Source of the DNA: Dolichospermum planctonicum
GTDB lineage: Bacteria > Cyanobacteriota > Cyanobacteriia > Cyanobacteriales > Nostocaceae
Reading direction: 5' to 3'
NCBI RefSeq assembly: GCF_005402965.1
Contig: NZ_BJCF01000018.1
Span: forward strand, 1-64,000
DNA length: 64,000 nt
Below, in pieces: positions 54,577-62,842 of this stretch. Under the pieces are notes generated by a model. It was given only the letters and a program-made list of their open reading frames with translations. It was not told the DNA's origin and searched no databases. The position numbers and the translations under genes are program-made. Numbering within the stretch: the first letter of the stretch is position 1; the number at the start of each line of letters is the position of its first letter.

Positions 54577-55718
54577 CCATTAGCCTTTTTCTTAGAACTT
54601 TTGGGTTCAAATGGCAACGCTTTTACTTCAATGGTTTGTGCTTCTTTTGCCTGTAAGTCTACGATTTTTTGGATTTCTTCTGGTAAAGGTTCACGGGAGA
54701 GGATATAGGTTTGGATAGTTTGGAAAACATTACCAATTACCATATACATAAGTACCCCAGCCGGTAGGGGAAAAAATAAGAACATTCCAGAAAAGATCAC
54801 AGGAGTAATTTTATTTACTGTATCTTGTTGAGGGTTGCCACCGCTGGAATTTTGTCCAGAGAGCATTTGGCTGACATAAAGACTGATACCAAAGAAGACA
54901 ATCATGGCCACAATATCCCAATGAACTGTATTATCGGGATCAATAGCGCCCACTCTACCTAAAGCATCAATAAAGAGAAATCCTTTTTCTGCTGCTAGTC
55001 CGGGAATTGTGGCTTGAATGGTCACGTCTCCGGGTTCTAGAGCCTCTATATTGCCTTCGGCATCAATTTTCACCCTTTCCGCGCCTTTGGTGACTTTCCA
55101 GGTAGGTGTCAACTGAGATTCTGGATGTTCCTTTAAGAGTAAATCAAATGGTTTACCTTCTACGGTTTGATACTGAATCTTAGTTTTTTCTCCCACTGTT
55201 AACTTATCACCCCCCGGTAAGATAGCGGAAATGGGAATATGTTCACCATCAGCAATGTAGATATTTTGTGGGGGAGTAGCAAATGCTTGGGGTTGAATGC
55301 GCTCAATTTGTTCTTGAGGGAAGATTTGCAGGTTAACGGAGTAGTTAACACCAGAAAAAGGTGAACCTCGCAAAGTGGCAAACAATGCTAATAATACTGG
55401 CATCTGCAACAATAGAGGTAAACATCCTGCTAAGGGATTACCAAATTCACTTTGGACCTTGAGCATTTCCTCTTGTTGCTTTTGCTGATCATCTTTATAG
55501 CGTTCTTTGATTTCTGCCATACGCTTTTGCATCACAGGCTGCACAACTCGCATTCGTCGCATACTGCGGATGGAACCGGCACTCAGGGGATAGAGTGCAA
55601 AGCGGATAATCAATGTTAAGGCTACTATTGCCAAGCCATAACTAGGGAAAACACCATAGAAAAGGTCTATGATGGGCAACATCACGTTGTTCGAGAGAAA
55701 CCCGATACCAAAATCCAT
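54573..55718 (-). CDS. yidC: Membrane protein insertase YidC
   Basis: YidC inserts and folds membrane proteins in the cytoplasmic and thylakoid membranes. The 381-residue protein has the conserved insertase helices: [20 protein letters not shown] with the hydrophilic groove Arg, [20 protein letters not shown], and [20 protein letters not shown]. Between the second and third helices lies a periplasmic insert of about 90 residues (165-255) containing [20 protein letters not shown] and [15 protein letters not shown], which looks like an Ig-like bacterial BIG_2 domain. The cluster rpmH-rnpA-PH-yidC-khpB-yceD is conserved near many bacterial origins. Confidence 0.95.
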   Translation of the reverse strand: MDFGIGFLSNNVMLPIIDLFYGVFPSYGLAIVALTLIIRFALYPLSAGSIRSMRRMRVVQPVMQKRMAEIKERYKDDQQKQQEEMLKVQSEFGNPLAGCLPLLLQMPVLLALFATLRGSPFSGVNYSVNLQIFPQEQIERIQPQAFATPPQNIYIADGEHIPISAILPGGDKLTVGEKTKIQYQTVEGKPFDLLLKEHPESQLTPTWKVTKGAERVKIDAEGNIEALEPGDVTIQATIPGLAAEKGFLFIDALGRVGAIDPDNTVHWDIVAMIVFFGISLYVSQMLSGQNSSGGNPQQDTVNKITPVIFSGMFLFFPLPAGVLMYMVIGNVFQTIQTYILSREPLPEEIQKIVDLQAKEAQTIEVKALPFEPKSSKKKANG

Positions 55719-55745
55719 TATTCTGAATTAAACCTGCGGTACTTT

Positions 55746-55900
55746 GACACTCCCACCCCGCGCGGGAGTGGGATGCTTGGTTAAGCCTATCCTCTAAATA
55801 GAGTTAAATGGAGGCGGTTTTCTCCCAAGCTTTTGCTCTATATTGTAGAGGTTTTTGTTAAGCATTGCTGCGACTATTCCGCTCTGGAAAAGCTAGGGAT
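55746..55900. repeat. Palindrome-bearing repeat, possible IS-end remnant
   Basis: CACTCCC at 55749-55755 pairs with GGGAGTG at 55764-55770 around ACCCCGCGC, followed by GGATGCTTGGTTAAGCC. A hairpin within an otherwise anonymous 255-base gap between yidC and the PH-domain gene. It resembles the subterminal hairpins of IS200/IS605-type elements, but no transposase is present, so the assignment is weak. A related segment occurs at 62639-62669. Confidence 0.35.
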
Positions 55901-55973
55901 AGCCGTACATTATAAAATCATTTTGTAGAAGTCGTGCTAAGTATACAAAGAGGTGAAACTTAGCACGAATGAC

Positions 55974-56360
55974 TTATTTACCGCTGCTATATTGGGGATT
56001 TTTAGCTGCAACTTTTTCGTTAACGTAGTCATATACTTCCCGGAAGTTAGGAATAGCCCGCATTTCGATTAGAGTACCATTCTTGAGGGTAATTGCCATA
56101 TCTCCCCATAGGCCGATAGCACGGGGAACTTTGACAACTTTAACAATTTCTGAGTAAATAACATCAGAGCGATCGCGTCCCATCCAACCACCAGTTACAC
56201 AAATCCTACGGTCTGTAATGCGAAACCGTAACCATATAGCCCTGACTATTGCCCCCACAGCCAAAGGAATACCCACCACTGTCAGCCCAATGAGTAGGTT
56301 AAGAATCAAATCCCCAATGTGGGGACCACCTTCATAATAAACTTCTTCACGAATGCCCAT
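55974..56360 (-). CDS. PH-domain membrane protein
   Basis: The 128-residue protein has a membrane hairpin (about 16-45: GDLILNLLIGLTVVGIPLAV, then GAIVRAIWLRF) followed by a bacterial pleckstrin-homology domain with RITDRRICVTGGWMGRDRSD and a C-terminal KVAAKNPQYSSGK. It sits between rnpA and yidC as in most cyanobacteria and overlaps rnpA by 14 bases. Function is unknown but is likely related to membrane-protein biogenesis. Confidence 0.85.
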   Translation of the reverse strand: MGIREEVYYEGGPHIGDLILNLLIGLTVVGIPLAVGAIVRAIWLRFRITDRRICVTGGWMGRDRSDVIYSEIVKVVKVPRAIGLWGDMAITLKNGTLIEMRAIPNFREVYDYVNEKVAAKNPQYSSGK

Positions 56361-56718
56361 TTAGTACCTCAGTTTGTGCCAATAACTCTTCTAATTCTCG
56401 CAGAAATTTATGGGTTTGGTGCTCAGATTCTGCTGTTATTGGTTTGACAATTAATACTAACCGCCATCCTGGGACTAATTTCGGCAACAATTCATATAAT
56501 GCTGCTGTAATTTGTCTTTTGATTTTGTTGCGAACAACGGCGCGTTTACTAACTTTTGTACTAATGGCAATACCAATTTTCGTGGCAGGAGGGGCAGTAT
56601 CCCAAGAAGGTTTTAGAGCCCTCAGTGTAAAATGAGAACTATGTCGCCGAATTCCTTCCCGGAAAACCGCCTGAAAATCCTGACGGGATTTGAGACGATA
56701 TGCTTTAGGTAAAGCCAC
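56347..56718 (-). CDS. rnpA: Ribonuclease P protein component
   Basis: RnpA is the protein subunit of RNase P, which trims tRNA 5' ends. The 123-residue basic product has RLKSRQDFQAVFREGIR and the RNR signature AISTKVSKRAVVRNKIKRQI. The C-terminal part includes RLVLIVKP. It lies 25 bases downstream of rpmH on the minus strand. Confidence 0.95.
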   Translation of the reverse strand: MALPKAYRLKSRQDFQAVFREGIRRHSSHFTLRALKPSWDTAPPATKIGIAISTKVSKRAVVRNKIKRQITAALYELLPKLVPGWRLVLIVKPITAESEHQTHKFLRELEELLAQTEVLNGHS

Positions 56719-56743
56719 AGCGGTTATTATTGCTGAATTTACC

Positions 56744-56878
56744 TTACACGCTCAACCGGTGCCTTCCTTTTCTTCTTCTGGCACTAATCACATTTCTGCC
56801 GTCTGGTGTCCGCATTCTTGCCCTAAACCCAGAGGTTCTTTTTCTCTTGCGGCAAGTGCCTCCCAATGTCCTTTGCAT
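56744..56878 (-). CDS. rpmH: 50S ribosomal protein L34
   Basis: The 44-residue frame reads [20 protein letters not shown], then [20 protein letters not shown], ending RLSV. This is ribosomal protein L34, directly upstream of rnpA as in most bacteria. An AAGGAGAAAGAT ribosome-binding site precedes the ATG (minus strand, about 56880-56891). Confidence 0.95.
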   Translation of the reverse strand: MQRTLGGTCRKRKRTSGFRARMRTPDGRNVISARRRKGRHRLSV

Positions 56879-57019
56879 ATCTTTCTCCTTTTACCGGATT
56901 TTCATAAAAAGTCACAATCTGGTATTTTACCACTTTACAGGCAATAAAAATATATTTCTGGATGGAGTTGTCGGTTATCAGTTGTTAGTTATCAGTGGGA
57001 AAAGGCAAAGGTTGATTAA

Positions 57020-57342
57020 TCTTTCCCGTTCCCTGTAACCTGTTCCCTGTAACCTGTTCCCTGTAACCTGTTCCCTGTTCCCTGTTCCCTGTTCCCTGTG
57101 ACCTGTTCCCTGTATCCTGTTCCCTGTAACCTGTTCCCTGTTCCCTGTTCCCTGTAACCTGTTCCCTGTTACCTGTTCCCTGTAACCTGTTCCCTGTAAC
57201 CTGTTCCCTGTAACCTGTTCCCTGTAACCTGTTCCCTGTAACCTGTTCCCTGTAACCTGTTCCCTGTAACCTGTTTCCTGTAACCTGTTCCCTGTAACCT
57301 GTTCCCTGTAACCTGTTCCCTGTAACCTGTAACCTGTTTCCT
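57020..57342. repeat. CCTGTTC/CCTGTAA heptamer array (~320 bp)
   Basis: About 45 heptamers of the types CCTGTTC, CCTGTAA, CCTGTGA and CCTGTAT are arranged mostly as 14-base pairs CCTGTTCCCTGTAA. The array lies between the rpmH side and the DUF2808 gene, whose stop codon is 3 bases from its end. It is the largest short tandem heptanucleotide repeat in the window. A reading frame of 159 codons runs through it on the minus strand only because the unit is free of stops. The rest of the 466-base gap 56879-57344 holds the rpmH promoter region. Confidence 0.9.
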
Positions 57343-57344
57343 TG

Positions 57345-57857
57345 TTAATTAATACTGATAATCCATGTGCCAATATAACGCAACAATGGCACATCACCCG
57401 GAGAAAGAACTCGACAGTTGAAATAGTAAACCCCGCCAAAAGAGGGATTTTGAACATTGGATAATACTAACTCTACTTTTTGACCGGCTGGAACTGGGTC
57501 TTTAGGAAATATTTGAATCACCCCACCTTTCTCGTCCCATTTTACTTCAGACAGAGGAACACTTTTGTCCTTAACTCTGACTTCAATATTTTTGGTATCA
57601 AAAGTTCCTTGATAATAATCAGGATAGCTAATGGCGAACTGAGCCACTGCTAACTTCATTTTTTTAGCAGGTAATCTGAGTATATAACGATCTGTGTTAT
57701 TAGTTTGTCCACCAAAATCTAAGCGGTAGGGTAATTGATTTTTGTTTTCAACGCCGCTAAAAAGTGTCAACCCAGGTAAGCTTTGGGCCCAAGTTAGAAC
57801 TGGTAAACCTGTAAATAAACAGCTAGTAATAGCCAAAGCAGAAAGTAGACGCTTCAT
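57345..57857 (-). CDS. DUF2808 secreted protein
   Basis: The 170-residue protein has a signal peptide (1-25, ending TWAQS) and the DUF2808 pattern: YILRLPAKKMKLAVAQFAIS, YPDYYQGTFDTKNIEVRVKD and PVPAGQKVELVLSNVQNPSF. It is a periplasmic or surface beta-rich protein of a family common in cyanobacteria, with no established function to my knowledge. Downstream it runs into the heptamer array at 57020-57342. Confidence 0.85.
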   Translation of the reverse strand: MKRLLSALAITSCLFTGLPVLTWAQSLPGLTLFSGVENKNQLPYRLDFGGQTNNTDRYILRLPAKKMKLAVAQFAISYPDYYQGTFDTKNIEVRVKDKSVPLSEVKWDEKGGVIQIFPKDPVPAGQKVELVLSNVQNPSFGGVYYFNCRVLSPGDVPLLRYIGTWIISIN

Positions 57858-58294
57858 AAATCAGATTTCCTTAGGGAAGTGTGTGTAACCGTTAGTATTT
57901 GTAATTAAACTTTACTACTAGATGCTAGAAAATAGACGGAATTGAGAAGCAAAAGTGCCACTGGTAAAAGTCAATAACAGGTAAATAGTTAAGAAAAAAT
58001 TAAGAGCGAGGGTTTGAGAATATAAAATAATCTAAAGAATAATATCCAAAATATGGGGATCGGTATAGGATGTGCAATATCTAATTTTACTTATAGCTAT
58101 TTTGCAAGGCTGATATCTGTATCCTATCAAATTGAGGTTGTGACTAGAGAAAGAAGATCGCAGAAGTTGAAAATTCTATCTACAGACAAGGGTAACTCAT
58201 AGTTGATCATCCCCACCAGCTTGATGATACTAAATTGAGATAGAAAGTAATAATAGTTAACGATGATGTTAAGTATTTATATCCAGGAGATTTC
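57858..58294. other. Divergent gap upstream of pntA
   Basis: This 437-base AT-rich gap lies between divergent genes. I see no gene or clear repeat. CCAGGAGATTTC at 58283-58294 is the ribosome-binding site of pntA. Confidence 0.5.
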
Positions 58295-59449
58295 ATGAAA
58301 ATAGCAGTTGCCAAAGAAATAGAAATTTGTGAACGTCGTGTAGCATTAATTCCCGAAACCGTAGCCAAATTATTCAAACAAGGGTTAGAGGTTTGTGTAG
58401 AAGCGGGAGCAGGAGAGAAAGCATTTTTCAGTGATGCCGACTATGAAACAGCAGGGGCTAAAATTATCAGCGATTCTGCCCAATTATGGAGTGAAGCGGA
58501 CATATTACTCAAAGTTAGCCCACCGCAAACCAGAGAAGATGGCCGGGCAGAAATTGAGTTACTCAAACCAGAATCCGTATTAATTAGCTTCCTCAATCCC
58601 CTGGGAAATCCGGTCATAGCCCAACAATTAGCAAATCGGCAAATTACCGCTTTGAGCATGGAATTGATCCCTCGTAGCACCAGAGCGCAAAGCATGGATG
58701 CCTTATCTTCCCAGGCTTCCCTAGCAGGGTATAAAGCGGTACTGATTGCAGCGGCGGCATTACCGAAATATTTCCCCATGTTAACCACCGCTGCGGGGAC
58801 AATAGCCCCCGCCAAAGTATTTATTATGGGGGCAGGAGTGGCAGGACTGCAAGCCATAGCGACAGCCAGAAGACTAGGAGCGGTAGTAGAAGCCTTTGAT
58901 ATTCGTCCAGCAGTCAAAGAAGAAGTACAAAGCTTAGGGGCGAAATTCGTCGAAGTCAAACTAGAAGAGGAAACCGTTGCCGCGGGTGGTTACGCCAAAG
59001 AAATTTCAGAGGACAGCAAAAAGCGCACCCAAGAACTAGTAGCCAGCCACGTCAAAAACGCCGATATTGTCATTACTACAGCCCAAGTACCAGGAAGACA
59101 AGCCCCCAGACTGGTAACAGAAGAAATGGTAGCGCAAATGAAACCCGGTTCAGTCATAGTAGACCTAGCCGCAGAACAGGGTGGTAACTGTGCTTGTACA
59201 GAAGCGGGTAAAGATATTATTTGGAACGGGGTAACAATTATCGGACCAATTAACCTACCCTCATCAATGCCAGTACACGCCAGTCAACTGTACGCAAAGA
59301 ACGTTACCTCATTAATGCAACTTTTAATAAAAGATAAAACCTTGCAAATCAACTTTGATGATGACATAGTTGCTGCTGCTTGTGTTACTCATGGTGGAGA
59401 AATTAGAAACCAACGAGTAAAAGACGCTTTGCAAGCAGTAGCGGTTTAA
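58295..59449 (+). CDS. pntA: NAD(P) transhydrogenase subunit alpha, part 1
   Basis: This is the NAD-binding domain I of the proton-translocating transhydrogenase, made as a separate chain in cyanobacteria. The 384-residue product has KEIEICERRVALIPETVAKL, the Rossmann NAD motif VFIMGAGVAGLQAIATARRL, and the later VIVDLAAEQGGNCACTEAGK. With the membrane parts encoded downstream it couples NADH-to-NADP hydride transfer to proton flow in the thylakoid or cytoplasmic membrane. A 182-base spacer with repeats separates it from the next gene. Confidence 0.93.
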   Translation: MKIAVAKEIEICERRVALIPETVAKLFKQGLEVCVEAGAGEKAFFSDADYETAGAKIISDSAQLWSEADILLKVSPPQTREDGRAEIELLKPESVLISFLNPLGNPVIAQQLANRQITALSMELIPRSTRAQSMDALSSQASLAGYKAVLIAAAALPKYFPMLTTAAGTIAPAKVFIMGAGVAGLQAIATARRLGAVVEAFDIRPAVKEEVQSLGAKFVEVKLEEETVAAGGYAKEISEDSKKRTQELVASHVKNADIVITTAQVPGRQAPRLVTEEMVAQMKPGSVIVDLAAEQGGNCACTEAGKDIIWNGVTIIGPINLPSSMPVHASQLYAKNVTSLMQLLIKDKTLQINFDDDIVAAACVTHGGEIRNQRVKDALQAVAV

Positions 59450-59517
59450 ACCTTGGTATGCACAGATTTTAAACACAAATACACAGATGGGATATCTTTC
59501 CTTCCTTAATTCTTGTC

Positions 59518-59629
59518 GGGTAGGCATCTTGCCTACCCTCGGACGGGCTAGAAGCCCATCCCACAAAGAATAGTTGATTTTTTGGTATTCCTTAAAAATC
59601 TAAAATCCAAAATCTAAAATCCAAAATCG
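59518..59629. repeat. Repeats inside the pnt operon spacer
   Basis: GGGTAGGCATCTTGCCTACCC (59518-59538) is a near-perfect palindrome. It is followed by GGGCTAGAAGCCC and then, at 59598-59629, by an AATCTAAAATCCAAAAT-type repeat that ends 2 bases before the next gene. Both belong to dispersed families; the first resembles the centre of the repeat at 2884, 8731 and 34424. Confidence 0.7.
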
Positions 59630-59631
59630 AA

Positions 59632-59925
59632 ATGACAGAAACATTACTTGCAGCCTTATTTGTACTCGTCTTAGCCTCCTTTATCGGCTTTGAAGTGATT
59701 AACAAAATTCCCCCCACATTACACACCCCCTTAATGTCCGGTTCAAATGCCATTTCTGGTATTTCGGTAATTGGTGCAATTCTGGCTGCGGGGGAGAAAA
59801 ACACGAATTTATCGGTAATTCTCGGTTTAATTGCCGTAATTTTGGCAATGGTTAACGTTGTCGGTGGTTTTTTAGTCACTGACAGAATGCTGCAAATGTT
59901 TAAAAAAAAGGAAGTTAAAGCATGA
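59632..59925 (+). CDS. NAD(P) transhydrogenase subunit alpha, part 2 (membrane)
   Basis: The 97-residue protein carries the three membrane helices of the alpha subunit domain II (ALFVLVLASFIGFEVINKIP, NAISGISVIGAILAAG, GLIAVILAMVNVVGGFLV). It corresponds to the PntA2/PntAB piece. The start ATG follows the spacer repeat directly. It overlaps pntB by 4 bases (ATGA). Confidence 0.92.
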   Translation: MTETLLAALFVLVLASFIGFEVINKIPPTLHTPLMSGSNAISGISVIGAILAAGEKNTNLSVILGLIAVILAMVNVVGGFLVTDRMLQMFKKKEVKA

Positions 59926-61325
59926 GCGACTTTTTACCAACTGGGATTCAGCTAACTTATTTAGTCGCTGCATCATTATTTATCCTGGGTTTGAAAAAGC
60001 TAGGTTCTCCTGCAACTGCTAGAAATGGTAATCTTGTGGCTGCTGTGGGGATGTTATTGGCTATTATCGCCACGTTGCTAGATCAACAGGTATTAAATTA
60101 CGAGATGATTTTGGTAGGCCTGGCCATTGGTTCGGTAATTGGTACTGTGATTGCTTACAAAGTGCAAATGACAGAAATGCCGCAAATGGTGGGTTTACTA
60201 AATGGTTTAGGTGGAGCATCTTCCGCATTAATTGCCGTTGCTGAATTTTGGCGGTTATTAGATAGTTCACAGCCTATACCCCTCGATGTCAACATTTCTA
60301 TGTTGTTAGATGTGTTAATCGGTGGTGTGACATTAACAGGTAGTTTTCTCGCTTTTGCCAAGTTGCAGGGATTAATTAGCGGTACACCGATTACTTTCCC
60401 GTTACAGCAACCTTTTAACCTGTTGCTGTTGGGTTCTTATCTGGCGGGAAGTGCCTATTTAATCATAACACCCGATAGCCTCCCCGTATTTTTAGGGGTG
60501 GTGGCTGTTTCCTTGGTCTTGGGTGTGATGTTTGTACTGCCTATTGGTGGCGGTGATATGCCCGTTGTCATTTCGCTGTTAAACTCTTTATCAGGTGTAG
60601 CGGCTGCTGCTGCGGGTTTTGTGGTGATGAACAATATGTTAATCATCGCTGGTGCTTTGGTAGGAGCTTCTGGTTTAATCCTTACCGAAATTATGTGTAA
60701 GGCCATGAACCGTTCTTTGTTCAGTGTCTTATTTAGTGCTTTTGGTTCTGTCTCTACTGCTACTGGTGGTGCGGCTGCTGGTGCTAGTAATCAAACTGTC
60801 CGCAGTATTGATCCTGAAGAAGGGGCGATGATGTTGGGTTATGCGCGTTCTGTGGTGATTGTCCCAGGATACGGTATGGCGGTTGCTCAAGCACAGCATA
60901 GCGTCCGGGAGTTGGCTGACCAATTAGAGCGCATGGGTGTGGATGTGAAATATGCGATACATCCCGTGGCGGGGAGAATGCCGGGACACATGAATGTATT
61001 ATTGGCGGAGGCTAATGTGGCTTATACGCAGTTGTATGATATGGAGGATATTAATCCCCAGTTTGAACAGGCTGATGTAGCGTTAGTAATTGGTGCTAAT
61101 GATGTGGTCAATCCAGCGGCGCGTAGTGATAAGAATAGTCCTATTTATGGGATGCCGATTTTGGAGGTTGATCGCGCAAAGCAAACTATTGTGATTAAGC
61201 GCGGTATGAGTGCGGGTTTTGCTGGTGTGGATAATGAGTTGTTTTATAAGGATAAGACGACTATGTTGTTTGGTAGCGCTAAGGATATGGTGGCTAAGTT
61301 GGTTAGTGAGGTGAAGCAACTTTAA
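59922..61325 (+). CDS. pntB: NAD(P) transhydrogenase subunit beta
   Basis: The 467-residue product has about nine membrane helices (domain II) in the first 290 residues. The C-terminal NADP-binding domain III follows, with VVIVPGYGMAVAQAQHSVRE, AIHPVAGRMPGHMNVLLAEA and the NADP loop VALVIGANDVVNPAA, and ends VKRGMS-like KRGMSAGFAGVDNELFYKDK. Complete in length and motifs. It forms the proton channel with the alpha part. Confidence 0.95.
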   Translation: MSDFLPTGIQLTYLVAASLFILGLKKLGSPATARNGNLVAAVGMLLAIIATLLDQQVLNYEMILVGLAIGSVIGTVIAYKVQMTEMPQMVGLLNGLGGASSALIAVAEFWRLLDSSQPIPLDVNISMLLDVLIGGVTLTGSFLAFAKLQGLISGTPITFPLQQPFNLLLLGSYLAGSAYLIITPDSLPVFLGVVAVSLVLGVMFVLPIGGGDMPVVISLLNSLSGVAAAAAGFVVMNNMLIIAGALVGASGLILTEIMCKAMNRSLFSVLFSAFGSVSTATGGAAAGASNQTVRSIDPEEGAMMLGYARSVVIVPGYGMAVAQAQHSVRELADQLERMGVDVKYAIHPVAGRMPGHMNVLLAEANVAYTQLYDMEDINPQFEQADVALVIGANDVVNPAARSDKNSPIYGMPILEVDRAKQTIVIKRGMSAGFAGVDNELFYKDKTTMLFGSAKDMVAKLVSEVKQL

Positions 61326-61336
61326 GTTAATTGTAG

Positions 61337-61365
61337 GGGTGTAGTTTGTTACTATACCCTTTTTT
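61337..61365 (+). terminator. Terminator of the pnt operon
   Basis: GGGTGTAG (61337-61344) pairs with CTATACCC (61352-61359) with one G-U pair, followed directly by six T residues. It lies 11 bases after the pntB stop codon. Confidence 0.8.
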
Positions 61366-61509
61366 CTCACGCAGAGGCGCAGAGAAACGAGATAATTAAA
61401 AGAGTTGAGTTATTTCTACTGTGTAATTCTTTGTGTAATTCTTGATGTATTAATTTATTGGTATATTTACTCTCAATTGAGATTAATACTAATCAAACAT
61501 AAATAACAA

Positions 61510-62142
61510 TTAGATAATTTGTCTAAAAGTAAGATTTATTCTTGGCTGTGTAAGTTTGTTTACTTTAGGTATTTGATGTTGCCAAAAATGCTGTGTAGTT
61601 CCTTTCATTATTAATAAACTTCCATGAGTTAGCTCAAGTTCGTATTTTAATTCTTTTTGTATTTTATGTCTAAACGTAAAACGACGATTAGCACCAAAAC
61701 TTACAGAAGCAATTACAGGATTTTTTCCAAGTTCTGGTTCATCATCACTATGCCAAGCTACGCTATCTTTGCCATTACGATATAGATTTATTAACACACT
61801 ATTGAATTTAATTTCAGATAAAGATTCAATTTTAGATTTAATGTTAATTAATGTAGGATTCCATAAAAGAGGTTGCATTGTGATTTTTGAGTAACAATAA
61901 GATTTACCTATATCTCCATACCAAGCTGTAAGCCTTGGTAAGTTTACTTGCTTACCGAAAAGTATTGTTGATTCTTGACTCCAAGAAGTAGTTTCATGTA
62001 ATTCAAAAAATAATTGATTACTTTCGTTAATATCAAAGAAACTTTGATAAAATATTACTTCAGCATCAGGCATGAGTAGCTTTTCGCACTGATGCTTACT
62101 TTTCTCATTTCCATGATCCCATATCGAAAGTTGATTAAACAT
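61510..62142 (-). CDS. AlkB-like 2OG-Fe(II) dioxygenase
   Basis: The 210-residue protein is an AlkB-family dioxygenase that repairs alkylated bases. Iron ligands are His131-x-Asp133 (AWHSDDE) and His189 (FWQHQIPK), and the 2-oxoglutarate-binding arginines are Arg201 and Arg207 in RINLTFR. It has LPRLTAWYGD and SVSFGANRRFTFRHK typical of the ALKBH2/3-like branch. Substrate preference (single- or double-stranded DNA, RNA) is not determinable here. No partner or ada gene lies nearby. Confidence 0.9.
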   Translation of the reverse strand: MFNQLSIWDHGNEKSKHQCEKLLMPDAEVIFYQSFFDINESNQLFFELHETTSWSQESTILFGKQVNLPRLTAWYGDIGKSYCYSKITMQPLLWNPTLINIKSKIESLSEIKFNSVLINLYRNGKDSVAWHSDDEPELGKNPVIASVSFGANRRFTFRHKIQKELKYELELTHGSLLIMKGTTQHFWQHQIPKVNKLTQPRINLTFRQII

Positions 62143-62262
62143 GAAATAATTTCAACTCCTATCTACAACTTTTTAGTCAATCTATGATCAATGATATCAT
62201 AGTCAATTATTCATAATGTTGCTATATATTGAATTTCCTGAAACTCTATTGTATAATATCCT

Positions 62263-62282
62263 CACTGTAGATACAGTGAGAA
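62263..62282 (+). promoter_or_regulatory. Palindrome upstream of broken gene
   Basis: CTCACTGT (62263-62270) pairs with ACAGTGAG (62275-62282), 7 bases before an ATG at 62290. A TATAAT-like GTATAATATC lies just before it at about 62251. Promoter and operator positions are plausible; no regulator is known. Confidence 0.4.
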
Positions 62283-62289
62283 TATTATT

Positions 62290-62424
62290 ATGAACTGTTT
62301 TCAAATTATTAAGTCTGTTTTAGATGAAGCGTACAGTCAAATACCCGGAATCGCTCTTTCTTCTGTTCTTCCTTCGTGTTCTTTGTGTCTTCGTGGTTCG
62401 TTAAAAAAGATGTTGGGAAGTTGA
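62290..62424 (+). pseudogene. 5' fragment of a gene cut by a repeat
   Basis: From ATG at 62290 the frame begins MNCFQIIKSVLDEAYSQIPG and looks like a genuine protein start with its own promoter. After about 22 residues it runs into the CGTGTTCTTTGTGTCTTCGTGG-type dispersed repeat and stops at 62422-62424 after 44 codons. I infer a gene truncated by repeat insertion or deletion. The rest of the gap to 62842, including GCGCTCCCTAGGAATCGCTG-like repeat sequence, holds no gene I can support. Confidence 0.5.
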
Positions 62425-62842
62425 GGAGGTGCGTAAGCGTTGCGCTCCCTAGGAATCGCTGTTTGGGGGGTTTGGGGAGTGAGATGGAATAATTTGCCTA
62501 GTTTTATTGTCCAAGTTGGATTAAGTGTAGTGCTATTAAATACTATTTCTATGTTAGTAGGGTTTGATCTTAGCAAATTGTTAAAGCCTTTGGCGATTTA
62601 TTACAGCAGATTTCAACTTCGTAAGGAACAAAAATACCCCATCCCGCGCCCCTCACTTGGGAGTGTACATCATAAACCTAAAATAGGCTGTATTATTTGA
62701 TAATATTGATAATATTTTGTGATCAATAAAACGTTAAAATCTTTAACATACTTGAATTTAAGTAAGAAATTACTTTTGTGAATTCCTGTTTGACAGGAAA
62801 GTTCTGTCTAATTTGAAAATTGTAAAAAATTGGTAAATAAAA

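Noticed and set aside
57020-57342. Possible CRISPR array
   Set aside because: The repeat unit is 7 or 14 bases with no unique spacers. It is a tandem repeat.
56978-57457. 159-codon minus-strand frame with repeats of TGYREQVTGNRLQ
   Set aside because: It is the heptamer array read through because the unit lacks stops in that frame, plus out-of-frame DUF2808 sequence. No ribosome-binding site or family.
62440-62700. 86-codon plus-strand frame
   Set aside because: It begins and ends in dispersed repeat sequence (GCGCTCCCTAGGAATC and ACTTGGGAGTGTACATC). I cannot support it as a gene.
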